From contig CAZFAP010000006.1 of NCBI GenBank assembly GCA_964516325.1, forward strand, positions 1-62,333: DNA of 62,333 nucleotides. The letters are read 5' to 3'. The translations under genes and the position numbers were made by a program. Positions 23,631-31,976 of the stretch are shown piece by piece. Below the pieces are notes generated by a model. It saw nothing but the letters and a program-made list of their open reading frames with translations. It searched no databases and was not told the DNA's origin. How positions within the stretch are numbered: the first letter of the stretch is position 1; each line of letters opens with the position of its first letter. This stretch comes from CAZFAP01 sp964516325. Its GTDB lineage: Bacteria > Auribacterota > JABMQX01.

Positions 23631-24845
23631 ATGGCCAAAAGCAAAAGTATAGACGTCGTGGTCGCAGGGCACATCTGCCTCGACGTGATTCCGGAATTTC
23701 CCGAAGGTCTCGGCGGCGACCTCCACCGCATCCTCGTTCCGGGAAAGTTGATCAACGTCGGCAATGCGGCAACCTCCACCGGCGGTCCCATCTCCAACAC
23801 GGGTCTCGCCCTCCAGCGCCTGGGTCTCAACGTGGCTGTCATGGGGAAAGTCGCCGACGATTTCTTCGGAAGAGCCATACTCGACAAGCTCAGAGAGCAT
23901 GGAGTCGAAAAAGGGATGTCCATCGTCGGCACAGAAGGTTCATCCTATACGATTGCCATCGCCCCGCCCGGGATAGACCGCGTCTTCCTGCACCATCCGG
24001 GAACGAACGACACCTTCGGTCCGGAAGACGTCAGCCTCGAAATCGTGCGGCAGGCGAAGCTCTTTCATTTCGGCTATCCGCCCCTGATGAAAAGAATGTA
24101 CCAGAGCGACGGCGAGGAGTTGGTGGAGATTTTCCGCAGGGTCAAGGAGACGGGCGTTACAACTTCCCTCGACATGTCTCTCCCGGACCCCTCTTCCCCT
24201 TCTGGCAAGGTCAACTGGGATTTGATTCTTCGGAACGTCCTCCCCTATGTTGACGTATTCCTGCCCAGCGCGGAAGAGACGATGTTCATGCTCGATAAGG
24301 ACAAGTTCTTCGCCAAGAAGAAACTGGCGGGGTCAAAAGACATCCTCGAATTCTTCGATTTCGCGGACCTTTCGGAACTTGCGGAAAACCTCCTTTCGTA
24401 CGGAGCCAAAGTCCTCGCCCTTAAATCTGGCCACCTGGGCTTCTACATCCGAACCGCAGGCTCTGAATCCCTCCGGGCGATCGGGCGGGCCAAACCGTCC
24501 GACCTTGAGAATTGGTCGAATAGAGAGCTTTTTGAGCCGTCGTTCCATGTGGATCACGTCGCCAGCACCACCGGTTCCGGAGACGCGACCATCGCAGGTT
24601 TCCTGGCGGCGTACCTCCGGCAGCACCCGATCGAATCCTGTATCAAGTACGGCTGTGCCGTAGGCGCCCAGAACGTCCAGGTCCTCGATGCTGTCAGCGG
24701 CATCAAATCCTGGGATGAGACGACCCAGCAGGTGCGGTCCGATTGGCCAAAGAACCCGATTGTTTGCAGCGTCCCCGGTTGGCGGTTTGACGAAAAGGGT
24801 CAGGTCTGGCACGGCCCCTCCGACAGAAGACACGCCTTCACGTAG
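23631..24845 (+). CDS. PfkB-family carbohydrate kinase
   Basis: The 404-residue kinase opens VVVAGHICLDVIPEFP and has the substrate-side block GGPISNTGLALQRLG. The PfkB signature near the C-terminus is STTGSGDATIAGFLAAYL, with the catalytic Asp. Ribokinase-type enzymes phosphorylate sugars or nucleosides with ATP. It is longer than most (about 300-330), with an insert around 215-245 (DKDKFFAKKKLAGSKD) and a C-terminal extension. AGGAGG lies upstream of the ATG. The last 143 bases of coding similarity are repeated at 27157-27299, beyond the beta-helix gene. Substrate is unknown. Confidence 0.9.
   Translation: MAKSKSIDVVVAGHICLDVIPEFPEGLGGDLHRILVPGKLINVGNAATSTGGPISNTGLALQRLGLNVAVMGKVADDFFGRAILDKLREHGVEKGMSIVGTEGSSYTIAIAPPGIDRVFLHHPGTNDTFGPEDVSLEIVRQAKLFHFGYPPLMKRMYQSDGEELVEIFRRVKETGVTTSLDMSLPDPSSPSGKVNWDLILRNVLPYVDVFLPSAEETMFMLDKDKFFAKKKLAGSKDILEFFDFADLSELAENLLSYGAKVLALKSGHLGFYIRTAGSESLRAIGRAKPSDLENWSNRELFEPSFHVDHVASTTGSGDATIAGFLAAYLRQHPIESCIKYGCAVGAQNVQVLDAVSGIKSWDETTQQVRSDWPKNPIVCSVPGWRFDEKGQVWHGPSDRRHAFT
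24683..24825 (+). repeat. 143-bp direct repeat, left copy (3' end of the PfkB gene)
   Basis: It begins CCTCGATGCTGTCAGCGG and ends at CCGACA. The right copy at 27157-27299 has the same length with five mismatches by eye and no gaps. The two copies bracket the beta-helix gene. Confidence 0.95.
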
Positions 24846-24859
24846 GAAGAGCGGTGGTC

Positions 24860-24880
24860 AGCTCCCCCGATCCGGGAGCT
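24860..24880. terminator. Hairpin in the convergent gap
   Basis: AGCTCCC and GGGAGCT form a perfect 7-bp stem around a 7-base loop between the PfkB gene and the convergent beta-helix gene. There is no T-run, so it is only a possible bidirectional terminator. Confidence 0.35.
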
Positions 24881-24893
24881 CCAGCGCCCATGG

Positions 24894-26987
24894 CTACTTC
24901 ATCCCGACCCGATAGAACCTTATGCCCACTGCGGGCGGCGTGTGGGTCCAGCGGGTGGTGAGTCCCTCGGATGCGAGGCCTGCTCCATCCTCTGCCCAGT
25001 TGCCGGTCAGCAGGTCAACGCATGACGAAATGGCGTAAGTCTCCTCCGGGTGGCTGGTCCAGATGAATTGGACCCCCGCGGGCACGCTCCTGATGCATGC
25101 CACGAAGGGATATGTGGGCGGAATATACTCGTAAGCGCCCATGTCGGCTCGCCAGGAGGACTTCCCAGGGAAGATGCGGGGATGCCCGTCCATGTCAACC
25201 CCATCCCACATCCAATCGTCGTTGGAGCCCACGTCAATGCATGGGGAATCTGCCGAGAGCCGGTAGTCATGTATCTCGTAGGTATCCCCTATGGCGACGA
25301 GCTGAGACGCATCTCCCCAGACAGTGATGGTTGTCGCAGAGTTGGAGGCAATGACAAACTGGCGCGGTTGACTTGTGTCGGGGTTGATGGTTAGGCCCGC
25401 CAGCGCATCCGGCTGCCACGATGCGCTCGCGTGCACGAGCGTCGTCTGGTAGGCAGCTTCGTCATAGGTGGGCTCCGCGCTCCATTGGCCGGTGCTCACT
25501 GGTCCCACAAAGCGGGGGTCCAGAGCAATGTTCCGGCGCTTCGGACTTCCGCTCCACCCTTGAATGCAGGAGTAAGTCGGCGTAAGCCCCTCGTGGACTT
25601 GCGCCCCAACGGGCGCCGTATTCCCCCAGATGATGCAATTGATGAGCGTGCCCCCGCAAGACTCTAGCCCGCCGCCGCTCTCCTCCGCGGAGTTTGCTGC
25701 GATTACATTGTTGTGGATGATCCCGCCGCAGCCCCAAAGCGCGGCCCCGGCTCCAGGCGTGCTGTTTCCCACGATGATGTTGTTGCGGATCGTCCCATTG
25801 CAAGACCCCAGCCCCCCGCCCCCTCTGCGTTCGCCGTAGTTGCCAGCGATCATGTTGCTCTCGATGGTGCCCCGGCAGCCTTCCAACCCGCATGCGTCCC
25901 CCGGGTCGTTCCGGCGGTTTCCCGTGATGATGTTGCAGCGGATCGTTCCGTCGCAGTCACCCAGGCCTCCACAATAGCGACCTGAATTGTCACAGATGGT
26001 GTTGTACTGGATCGTGCCGTGGCAAGCGTAGAGGCCGCCTGGATTGCTCCCCGCGTTCTTTGCGATGATGTTCCGTTCGATCAGGCCGCCGCATTCCACT
26101 AGGCCCCCGTACGGCGAGCTCAGGGCTATTGTGTTGTGCCGGATCGTACCGTCGCAATCGTATAAGCCGGCCTCGTTGGCCACTATCCTGTTCTGCTCGA
26201 CGGTCCCTCCGCACTCGTATAAGCCCGTGCCGTTGTTGGCCGCTATGGCGTTGTATTGGACCGTGCCGTCGCAGTCGCCCAGGCCGGCGCCGAAGTCACC
26301 GGAGTTCTCGCTGATGGCGTTGTTCTGGATGGTGCCCGAGCAGCGGTACAGCCCGCCCCCCCGGTCGGCCGAGTTGCGCGTGACGATGTTGCTCTCGATC
26401 GTGCCGCCGCACTCGTAGAGGCCCGCTCCCTTGGCGTCCTCCCCCTCCGCCGAGTTGCCCTTCACCGTGTTTTTCTCGATAGTCCCGTCGCACCAGGCGA
26501 TCCCACCACCCCCCGCGTCCGCCGAGCTGGCCGTGATCATGTTGTTCCGGATCATCGCACGGGCATGCTTGTCCGCTGTGCCACCGCAAATTCCCCCGCC
26601 ATTGCGGGCCTTACCATTCTGAAGCGTGAAGCCCTCCAAAACGGCGCTCTCCGTCTCGTGTCCGCTGAACGCGACAACCGGGCCCGCCTTGTCCGCATCA
26701 ATGATTGTGGCCGCCACTACGGCCGGGTCAAGCGGATCCTTGCTGCGCAGGACCACATTCTTTCCCCTGAACTGAACGTTCTCGAAGTAGGTGCCGTCCC
26801 CGACGATCACCGTATCGCCGTCGGCTGCGGCGCCAATTCCTTCCTGAATCGTCTGGAATGCCGTTTCCCAGGACTTCCCGTCGCCCGATGAAGGAAGGGA
26901 GCCGTCCACGTACCACGTTGCGCCTTGCACGCACAGCGACGCGCAGAGCACCGACAAGACAGATCCGAGGAGAACTGTTGGCCTCAT
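24894..26987 (-). CDS. Secreted right-handed beta-helix repeat protein
   Basis: The 697-residue protein has a signal peptide (about 1-22, cleavage near CVQG-ATWYVDG). Its opening, WYVDGSLPSSGDGKSWETAF, is that of DUF1565/parallel beta-helix proteins. From about 110 to 470 it is built of some 16 coils of about 22 residues with a repeated pattern GGGLYxCxGTIxxNxI, each with one Cys in the same turn, so a cysteine ladder along the helix is expected. The C-terminal 70 residues (VACIRSVPAGVQFIWTS onward) form a separate sandwich-like domain ending in FYRVGMK. Probable role: surface or secreted carbohydrate binding or cleavage; no catalytic motif was found. It stands between 143-bp direct repeats, suggesting insertion. 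Confidence 0.85.
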   Translation of the reverse strand: MRPTVLLGSVLSVLCASLCVQGATWYVDGSLPSSGDGKSWETAFQTIQEGIGAAADGDTVIVGDGTYFENVQFRGKNVVLRSKDPLDPAVVAATIIDADKAGPVVAFSGHETESAVLEGFTLQNGKARNGGGICGGTADKHARAMIRNNMITASSADAGGGGIAWCDGTIEKNTVKGNSAEGEDAKGAGLYECGGTIESNIVTRNSADRGGGLYRCSGTIQNNAISENSGDFGAGLGDCDGTVQYNAIAANNGTGLYECGGTVEQNRIVANEAGLYDCDGTIRHNTIALSSPYGGLVECGGLIERNIIAKNAGSNPGGLYACHGTIQYNTICDNSGRYCGGLGDCDGTIRCNIITGNRRNDPGDACGLEGCRGTIESNMIAGNYGERRGGGGLGSCNGTIRNNIIVGNSTPGAGAALWGCGGIIHNNVIAANSAEESGGGLESCGGTLINCIIWGNTAPVGAQVHEGLTPTYSCIQGWSGSPKRRNIALDPRFVGPVSTGQWSAEPTYDEAAYQTTLVHASASWQPDALAGLTINPDTSQPRQFVIASNSATTITVWGDASQLVAIGDTYEIHDYRLSADSPCIDVGSNDDWMWDGVDMDGHPRIFPGKSSWRADMGAYEYIPPTYPFVACIRSVPAGVQFIWTSHPEETYAISSCVDLLTGNWAEDGAGLASEGLTTRWTHTPPAVGIRFYRVGMK

Positions 26988-27066
26988 TTGTGTACCCCCC
27001 TTTTGAAGTGTGACGCTGGTTATCCCTATGTGCCCGAAAAGCGACCGGGCAAGGTCCGCGAACCCG

Positions 27067-27096
27067 AACGTAGAGCGCGACCTCGCCCAATGTCAA
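27067..27096 (-). promoter_or_regulatory. Predicted promoter of the beta-helix gene
   Basis: On the minus strand TTGACA (27091-27096), an 18-base spacer and TACGTT (27067-27072) lie about 80 bases upstream of the ATG at 26987, which has an AGGGGGG ribosome site. Confidence 0.5.
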
Positions 27097-27156
27097 GCGT
27101 GAAAATTTCGTAACAGTAAGGCCTTACTTATGGGCGGGCGGGGACCCGTCGAGGGG

Positions 27157-27319
27157 CCTCGATGCTGTCAGCGGCATCAAATCCTGGGAGGAGACGACCC
27201 AGCAAGTGCTGTCCGATTGGCCAAAGAACCCGATTGTTTGCAGCGTCCCTGGTTGGCGGTTTGACGAAAAGGGTCAGGTCTGGCACGGCCCCGCCGACAA
27301 GCCTCGAGAGTCCGCCTGA
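27157..27319 (+). pseudogene. Orphan C-terminal fragment of the PfkB kinase (right direct repeat)
   Basis: The frame LDAVSGIKSWEETTQQ to HGPADKPRESA encodes 53 residues and a TGA stop but has no start. The first 143 bases repeat the end of the kinase gene at 24683-24825. Three of the five mismatches change an amino acid (D/E, R/L, S/A). The final six residues differ from the intact gene, so this copy preserves a different 3' end. Either it is the original end displaced by insertion, or a leftover of a duplicate gene. Confidence 0.85.
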
Positions 27320-27524
27320 CCCCAACATGCGGCGAAAATCCCCACGCCCTTCTTCCGTTTTTGCGGGCGACGCCCGCACGCTCCCTGCCGTGTGAAACGG
27401 CTCCGGCGAGGTCAGGCAGACGCCCAAAACCAGCGGGAGGGGGTGTTCGCAAATTCCATCGCGTTCTGTATCTCGCGTTTTGTCAAGGCATTACGCACTT
27501 GGTGGCGGCTTTGCGTCTTTCGCT

Positions 27525-27563
27525 GCCCCGCCTTCCAGGGGCGGCGGGGCGGGGACGTTTTTT
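27525..27563 (+). terminator. Possible intrinsic terminator
   Basis: GCCCCGCC (27525-27532) pairs with GGCGGGGC (27543-27550), followed after seven bases by six T residues. It would end transcripts entering from the PfkB side. Confidence 0.4.
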
Positions 27564-27613
27564 GAAGGACTGGCTTGCTTCGCGCGGGGATGCTGTTTTT
27601 GCGTCAAATTTTC

Positions 27614-27643
27614 TTGACAAGAAACCCGTGTTGGGGATAGCTT
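27614..27643 (+). promoter_or_regulatory. Predicted promoter of the nusA-infB operon
   Basis: A consensus TTGACA (27614-27619) is followed by TAGCTT at 18 bases (27638-27643). The -35 is perfect but the -10 is poor. Confidence 0.5.
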
Positions 27644-27671
27644 ACGGAGAGCACTCACTTCTGCAAACAGG

Positions 27672-27696
27672 GAGTGGGCTAAAGCCCGCTCTTTTC
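27672..27696 (+). promoter_or_regulatory. Leader hairpin/attenuator-like element before nusA
   Basis: GAGTGGGC and GCCCGCTC form an 8-bp stem (one G-U pair) with loop TAAA, followed by TTTTCTGTTT. It lies between the promoter and the nusA start. The shape is that of an intrinsic terminator, and similar short hairpins precede rimP-nusA operons in other bacteria, where NusA-dependent attenuation is plausible. Confidence 0.5.
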
Positions 27697-27733
27697 TGTT
27701 TAGGCTTTCGCCAATAGACTGGAGTTCCATGAG

Positions 27734-28975
27734 ATGAATGGCGACCTGCTGAACGTTCTGGAATATATTGAACGCGAGAAAGGTATCTCCAGGGACACAA
27801 TTCTGGAGGCGGTGGAGTCTTCTTTGGTCAGCGCCTCGAGGAAGACCTTGCCCACAGCCCAGGAGCTTTCCGTACAGATAGACCGGGAAAAGGGAACCAT
27901 CCACGTTTTTGCGGACGTGGTGGTTGTCTCGGATGGGCCGACCGAGCTCCCCAAGACAATCTCCCTTCAGGATGCGGCTGCAATTGACCCCAATGCGAAG
28001 CCCGGCGAGCACGTGCGAGTGGAGGTAACGCCGCACGATTTCGGAAGGATTGCCGCACAGACCGCAAAACAGGTCATCATTCAAAGACTGCGAGAAGCCG
28101 AGAAAAACCTGGTCTTCAACGAATTCAAGGGACGCGTGGGGACGCTGGTCAATGGGACGGTCCGGCGGCAAGGGTACGGCGCCGTGGTCGTTGACGTGGG
28201 AAAAACCGAGGCGATTCTCCCCGCCAGAGAGCAGGCTTTTGGAGAGCGGTATCCGGTGGGAAGCCGGGTCAGCGTCTATGTAACCGAGGTCAAGGACGGG
28301 GTCAAAGGTCCGGAGGTCATCATCTCCCGCACGCACCCGGGCCTGGTGGAGAGACTCTTTGAGCTGGAGATTCCGGAGATAAGCGAGGGAATCGTTCAGA
28401 TTAAGGGCATTGCCCGAGAAGCGGGATATCGCACCAAGATCGCTGTTCATTCCACGGATGAGAAAGTGGACCCCGTCGGGGCATGTGTGGGATTGAGAGG
28501 GGCAAGGGTTAAGAACATCGTCCGGGAACTGAACGGCGAGAAGATTGACATCATCAAGTGGAGCGAAGACATGGCGACGTACGTCGCCAACGCGCTTGGC
28601 CCCGCCAAACTGAAAAAGGTCGAAGTGAACCCGGCCGAGAAGTCCGTGACCGCCATCGTGAGCGAAGACCAGCTTTCTCTCGCCATCGGCAAAAAGGGCC
28701 AGAACGCCCGCCTCAGCGCAAAGCTTGTCGGCTGGAAGGTGGACATCTTCTCCGAAGAGAAGATGCGGGAGCTGCGGGAGTTCCAGAGGCAGAAGATACT
28801 CGACCTCCCAGGGGTCGGCGAAAGAACCCTCGAGGTCCTTACGGAGGCTGGATATACCAGCGTTGACGCCATCGCCATAGCAACCGAAGAGGATTTGGAA
28901 AAGCTCCCCGGTTTCGGCAGAGCGACCGCGGAAAAGGTGCTCAAGGCCGCAAGGGAATCGGTGCAAGGAGGTTAG
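27734..28975 (+). CDS. nusA: NusA, transcription termination/antitermination factor
   Basis: The 413-residue RNA polymerase-binding factor modulates pausing, termination and antitermination. Domains in order: N-terminal polymerase-binding domain (1-130), S1 (about 133-198, with GTLVNGTVRRQGYGAVVVDV), KH1 (DPVGACVGLRGARVKNIVRE) and KH2 (LAIGKKGQNARLSAKL). Two helix-hairpin-helix motifs close the protein (LPGVGERTLEVL and LPGFGRATAEKVL), a short C-terminal extension. The ATG is close to the leader hairpin, as expected for an autoregulated operon. It is followed one base later by infB. Confidence 0.97.
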   Translation: MNGDLLNVLEYIEREKGISRDTILEAVESSLVSASRKTLPTAQELSVQIDREKGTIHVFADVVVVSDGPTELPKTISLQDAAAIDPNAKPGEHVRVEVTPHDFGRIAAQTAKQVIIQRLREAEKNLVFNEFKGRVGTLVNGTVRRQGYGAVVVDVGKTEAILPAREQAFGERYPVGSRVSVYVTEVKDGVKGPEVIISRTHPGLVERLFELEIPEISEGIVQIKGIAREAGYRTKIAVHSTDEKVDPVGACVGLRGARVKNIVRELNGEKIDIIKWSEDMATYVANALGPAKLKKVEVNPAEKSVTAIVSEDQLSLAIGKKGQNARLSAKLVGWKVDIFSEEKMRELREFQRQKILDLPGVGERTLEVLTEAGYTSVDAIAIATEEDLEKLPGFGRATAEKVLKAARESVQGG

Positions 28976-28976
28976 C

Positions 28977-31118
28977 TTGGGTCGTAGAGCAAGCTTACTT
29001 GCGCAAGAACTCGGGGTCTCGAGCGATGAGATCGCCCGAAAGTGCGAGATCATGGGGCTCATCCTCAAGTCGTCTAACTCGACCATCCCCGATGACATCG
29101 CAGAGCGGCTTCGTATCGAGTTCACAAGGCCGGTTCGTCCACCGAAGCCCCTTCCGAAGAGAAAACCGAGAGCCAGGAAAGCGGAGCCCCCCGAGGCCGC
29201 CGTTGAGCCGCGAGAAAAGAAGCGAGCCAAGAAGGCGGAGGTATCGCCCAAGCTCAGAAGAGTCAAAAAGCCCGTCGAACCCAAGCTCGTCAAACTGACG
29301 CGGCCGCCGACGGTCCGCAGCCTTGCCGCCAAGTTCAACATGAAGCCCGCCGAATTGACCCGTCTGTGCAAGGACCTCGGATTGAAGGTCATCCAGACGG
29401 ATACCCTGGACCGTGACACCATCGAGATCCTCGTTCACGAACTCGGTCATGAAGTCAGGTTCGAGCTTCCGGGGACGGCAGTGGAGGCGGAGGAGAAGTC
29501 GCCCGAGGTCACCCAGCCCACGCAGGAACTGGAAGCCCCCCAGGTCGTTGAGGCCGAGAAGGCGGCGGAGGCGGTAGAGGTTGAAGAAGTTAAGGAAGAA
29601 GAAATTCCCGTCCCGCGGGCGCCGGTGGTTACTTTCATCGGACACGTGGACCATGGCAAGACTTCGCTTTTGGACGTCATTCGCAAGACCAACGTCGTCG
29701 CGGGAGAAGTTGGAGGAATCACCCAGCACATCGGGGCATACAAGGTAACGGTGGATGGGCATTTCATCGTTTTCCTGGATACGCCGGGGCATGAAGCGTT
29801 CACCGAGATGAGGAAACGAGGTGTGGGCGTCACCGATATCTGCGTCTTGGTGATAGCCGCAGACGACGGGGTCATGCCTCAGACAATTGAAGCCATCAAC
29901 CACGCCAAGGAGGCGAGCGTGCCATTGGTGGTCGCCATCAACAAGACCGACAAAGCTAACGCTTCCCCTGACAGAGTCCGCCAACAACTGACGGAACGAG
30001 GCCTGTCCCCCGAAGAATGGGGCGGCGAGACCATTTGTGTCGAAGTTTCTGCGGTGACGGGCAAGGGAATTGATCACCTTCTGGAGATGATTCTCCTCCA
30101 GGGGGAAATGATGGAACTCAAGTGCCGTCCCAAGGGCCAGATGAGGGGCGTGGTGATCGAATCGAGTCTCTCCGCAGGCCGGGGGCCGGTGGCGACGATC
30201 ATCGTGAAGGATGGCACTCTTCACGTGGGAAACTATGTCGTAGCCGGAGACGCCTACGGCAAAGTTCGCTCGCTCCTGGACGAGCGGGGAAATAGGCTCG
30301 CGGAGGCGGAGCCCTCGACGCCGGTCGAAGTTCTCGGATTCAACACGGTGCCGCCGGTCGGCTCCGAGGTCATCTCTCCGAAGTCTGACCGGGAGGCGAG
30401 GGAGATGGCTCGCCAGAGGCAGCAGCCCGGTCGGCAACTGGACATCACGGAGCTTCGAAGAGCGACGCTCGAGGAGTTCCTCAAGACGGAACTCGGGCAG
30501 GAGAAACAGGAATTAAAGCTGATTGTCAAAGGAGACGTGCAAGGGTCGGTGGAAGCCTTGTGCCGTTCCCTGGAGAAGATAACCAGTGAGAAGGTTTCCT
30601 TGAAAATCATCCACAGCAACGTCGGCGATGTGAACGACTCTGACATCATGCTGGCTGCCGCTTCCAAGGCGATTGTGGTCGCTTTCCACAGCAAGGTCAG
30701 CCCCTCCGCCGTGGATATCGCCCGCCGCGAAAACGTCGTGGTGGAGACTTTCGACATCATCTACGAGGCAATAGACAGGATCAGGCTGGCCATGGAAGGG
30801 CTTCTCCCACCCAAAATCCGGGAGGTCGTAATCGGGCGGGCCGAAATCCGCAGGGTGTTCGTCTCTTCAGCTCTGGGCCGTCTGGCGGGGTGTTACGTTA
30901 AGGAAGGCAAGGCGCAGGCAGGCGCCACAGCCGTTCAGCTCCGGGAGGGCAACCAAATCTGGAGGGGCGATATGACCAGCCTCAAGCATTTCAAGGACGA
31001 CGCCAGGGAGGTGAAGAGCGGACTGGAGTGCGGGATCAAGTTGCGGGGACAGGAAGACATTCAGGAAGGAGACATCATAGAGTTTTACGTGACGGAGAAA
31101 ATCCCTCAAACCCTGTGA
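28977..31118 (+). CDS. infB: Translation initiation factor IF-2
   Basis: The 713-residue GTPase delivers initiator tRNA to the 30S subunit and promotes subunit joining. TTG is the start, supported by AAGGAGG seven bases upstream. There are two short IF2-N modules (residues 1-50 and about 112-160) separated by a Lys/Pro/Glu-rich linker. The G domain has GHVDHGKTS (about 221), DTPGHEAF, NKTDK and SAVTGKG, then IF2 domains II, III and C-terminal IV. The N-terminal region is compact compared with E. coli IF2 (890 residues). The gene follows nusA without gap. Confidence 0.97.
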   Translation: MGRRASLLAQELGVSSDEIARKCEIMGLILKSSNSTIPDDIAERLRIEFTRPVRPPKPLPKRKPRARKAEPPEAAVEPREKKRAKKAEVSPKLRRVKKPVEPKLVKLTRPPTVRSLAAKFNMKPAELTRLCKDLGLKVIQTDTLDRDTIEILVHELGHEVRFELPGTAVEAEEKSPEVTQPTQELEAPQVVEAEKAAEAVEVEEVKEEEIPVPRAPVVTFIGHVDHGKTSLLDVIRKTNVVAGEVGGITQHIGAYKVTVDGHFIVFLDTPGHEAFTEMRKRGVGVTDICVLVIAADDGVMPQTIEAINHAKEASVPLVVAINKTDKANASPDRVRQQLTERGLSPEEWGGETICVEVSAVTGKGIDHLLEMILLQGEMMELKCRPKGQMRGVVIESSLSAGRGPVATIIVKDGTLHVGNYVVAGDAYGKVRSLLDERGNRLAEAEPSTPVEVLGFNTVPPVGSEVISPKSDREAREMARQRQQPGRQLDITELRRATLEEFLKTELGQEKQELKLIVKGDVQGSVEALCRSLEKITSEKVSLKIIHSNVGDVNDSDIMLAAASKAIVVAFHSKVSPSAVDIARRENVVVETFDIIYEAIDRIRLAMEGLLPPKIREVVIGRAEIRRVFVSSALGRLAGCYVKEGKAQAGATAVQLREGNQIWRGDMTSLKHFKDDAREVKSGLECGIKLRGQEDIQEGDIIEFYVTEKIPQTL

Positions 31119-31193
31119 GGCGGGATGGAAATAGTTCGAGTCGCGACATTCGAGCGGAAACGCCGAACACGGGAAGGGAGGACGGACAAGTAG

Positions 31194-31475
31194 ATGACGA
31201 TCGGGCTTCTGGAAGTTCAGATGCGAATCCCCGGCGCCACCTCGCTCAAAAGCAAGAGAATGGTGGTCAAGAGCCTTAAGGATAGGATCAGAAACAACTT
31301 CAACGTTTCCGTTTCGGAGATTTCCCACCTTTCCAGCAGGCAGACTTGCTTGCTGGGGGTCGCACACCTGAGCACCGAGAAGTCCTTTACGAACAGCGTC
31401 CTGTCGGAAGTCGTCAATTTCATCCAGTCGTGCCGACAGATCGAACTCGTGGACTTTCAGATGACGATGTTCTGA
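31194..31475 (+). CDS. DUF503 (YlxP-like) protein
   Basis: The 93-residue protein matches DUF503 from GLLEVQMRIPGATSLKSKR through SVSEISHLSSRQTCLLGVAHLS. This small ferredoxin-fold family is often encoded between infB and rbfA, as here. Function is not established; a ribosome or translation link is inferred from constant genomic context. A GGAGG lies 13 bases before the ATG, rather distant. Confidence 0.9.
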   Translation: MTIGLLEVQMRIPGATSLKSKRMVVKSLKDRIRNNFNVSVSEISHLSSRQTCLLGVAHLSTEKSFTNSVLSEVVNFIQSCRQIELVDFQMTMF

Positions 31476-31562
31476 CCCTGCCCCGACGACAGCGGGGCGA
31501 ACGAGGTAACTCCCCGTTACTTCTCTGACCGTCTCACGACCGTTTACCAGAAGGGGGACACC

Positions 31563-31976
31563 ATGGCCACAAAGAGGACCCTGAGAATCGGTGCACTAAT
31601 CAAAAGGGAGATTGCTGATATTCTCTGCCGGGAAATTAGGAACCCGAAATTGGGTTTCGTCACGGTCAACGATGTGGACGTCACGGCCGACCTCAAGACC
31701 GCCCTCGTGAGAATCAGCGTTCTGGGGAACGAAGAACATCGGAAGGAATCCCTCGGCTGCCTGGATTCTGCCGCTGGCTTTATTCAGAAGAAGCTTTCTT
31801 CGCGGCTGAGATTGAGGTATATTCCGAAACTTCAGTTCAGCCTGGACAGGTCCATTGACCACTTCATGCGCATCTCGCAACTCCTATCAGAAATCAAGGA
31901 AAGCGAGTCCGCGCACCGTCAGCCGGAAGGACAGCGACCCTCCGAGGAGACCGAGACCGAGTCAGAACCGAAATGA
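31563..31976 (+). CDS. rbfA: RbfA, 30S ribosome-binding factor
   Basis: The 137-residue KH-like protein is needed for late 16S rRNA maturation and cold adaptation. Features are the N-terminal LIKREIADILCREIRNPKL, the strand GFVTVNDVDVTADLKTALV and the C-terminal RLRYIPKLQFSLDRSIDH. The tail of about 25 residues is acidic. The stop overlaps the ATG of nrnA (ATGA), so translation is coupled. Confidence 0.96.
   Translation: MATKRTLRIGALIKREIADILCREIRNPKLGFVTVNDVDVTADLKTALVRISVLGNEEHRKESLGCLDSAAGFIQKKLSSRLRLRYIPKLQFSLDRSIDHFMRISQLLSEIKESESAHRQPEGQRPSEETETESEPK

Larger units (their letters stand above)
27321..27733. other. Intergenic region upstream of nusA, 413 bases
   Basis: It contains a terminator-like hairpin (27525-27563), the nusA-operon promoter (27614-27643) and a leader hairpin (27672-27696). 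No coding sequence is supported. In particular there is no rimP, the usual gene in front of nusA. Confidence 0.65.

Noticed and set aside
27491..29422. A 643-codon minus-strand frame opposite nusA and infB
   Set aside because: Antisense to two well-identified genes; no motif, no start context.
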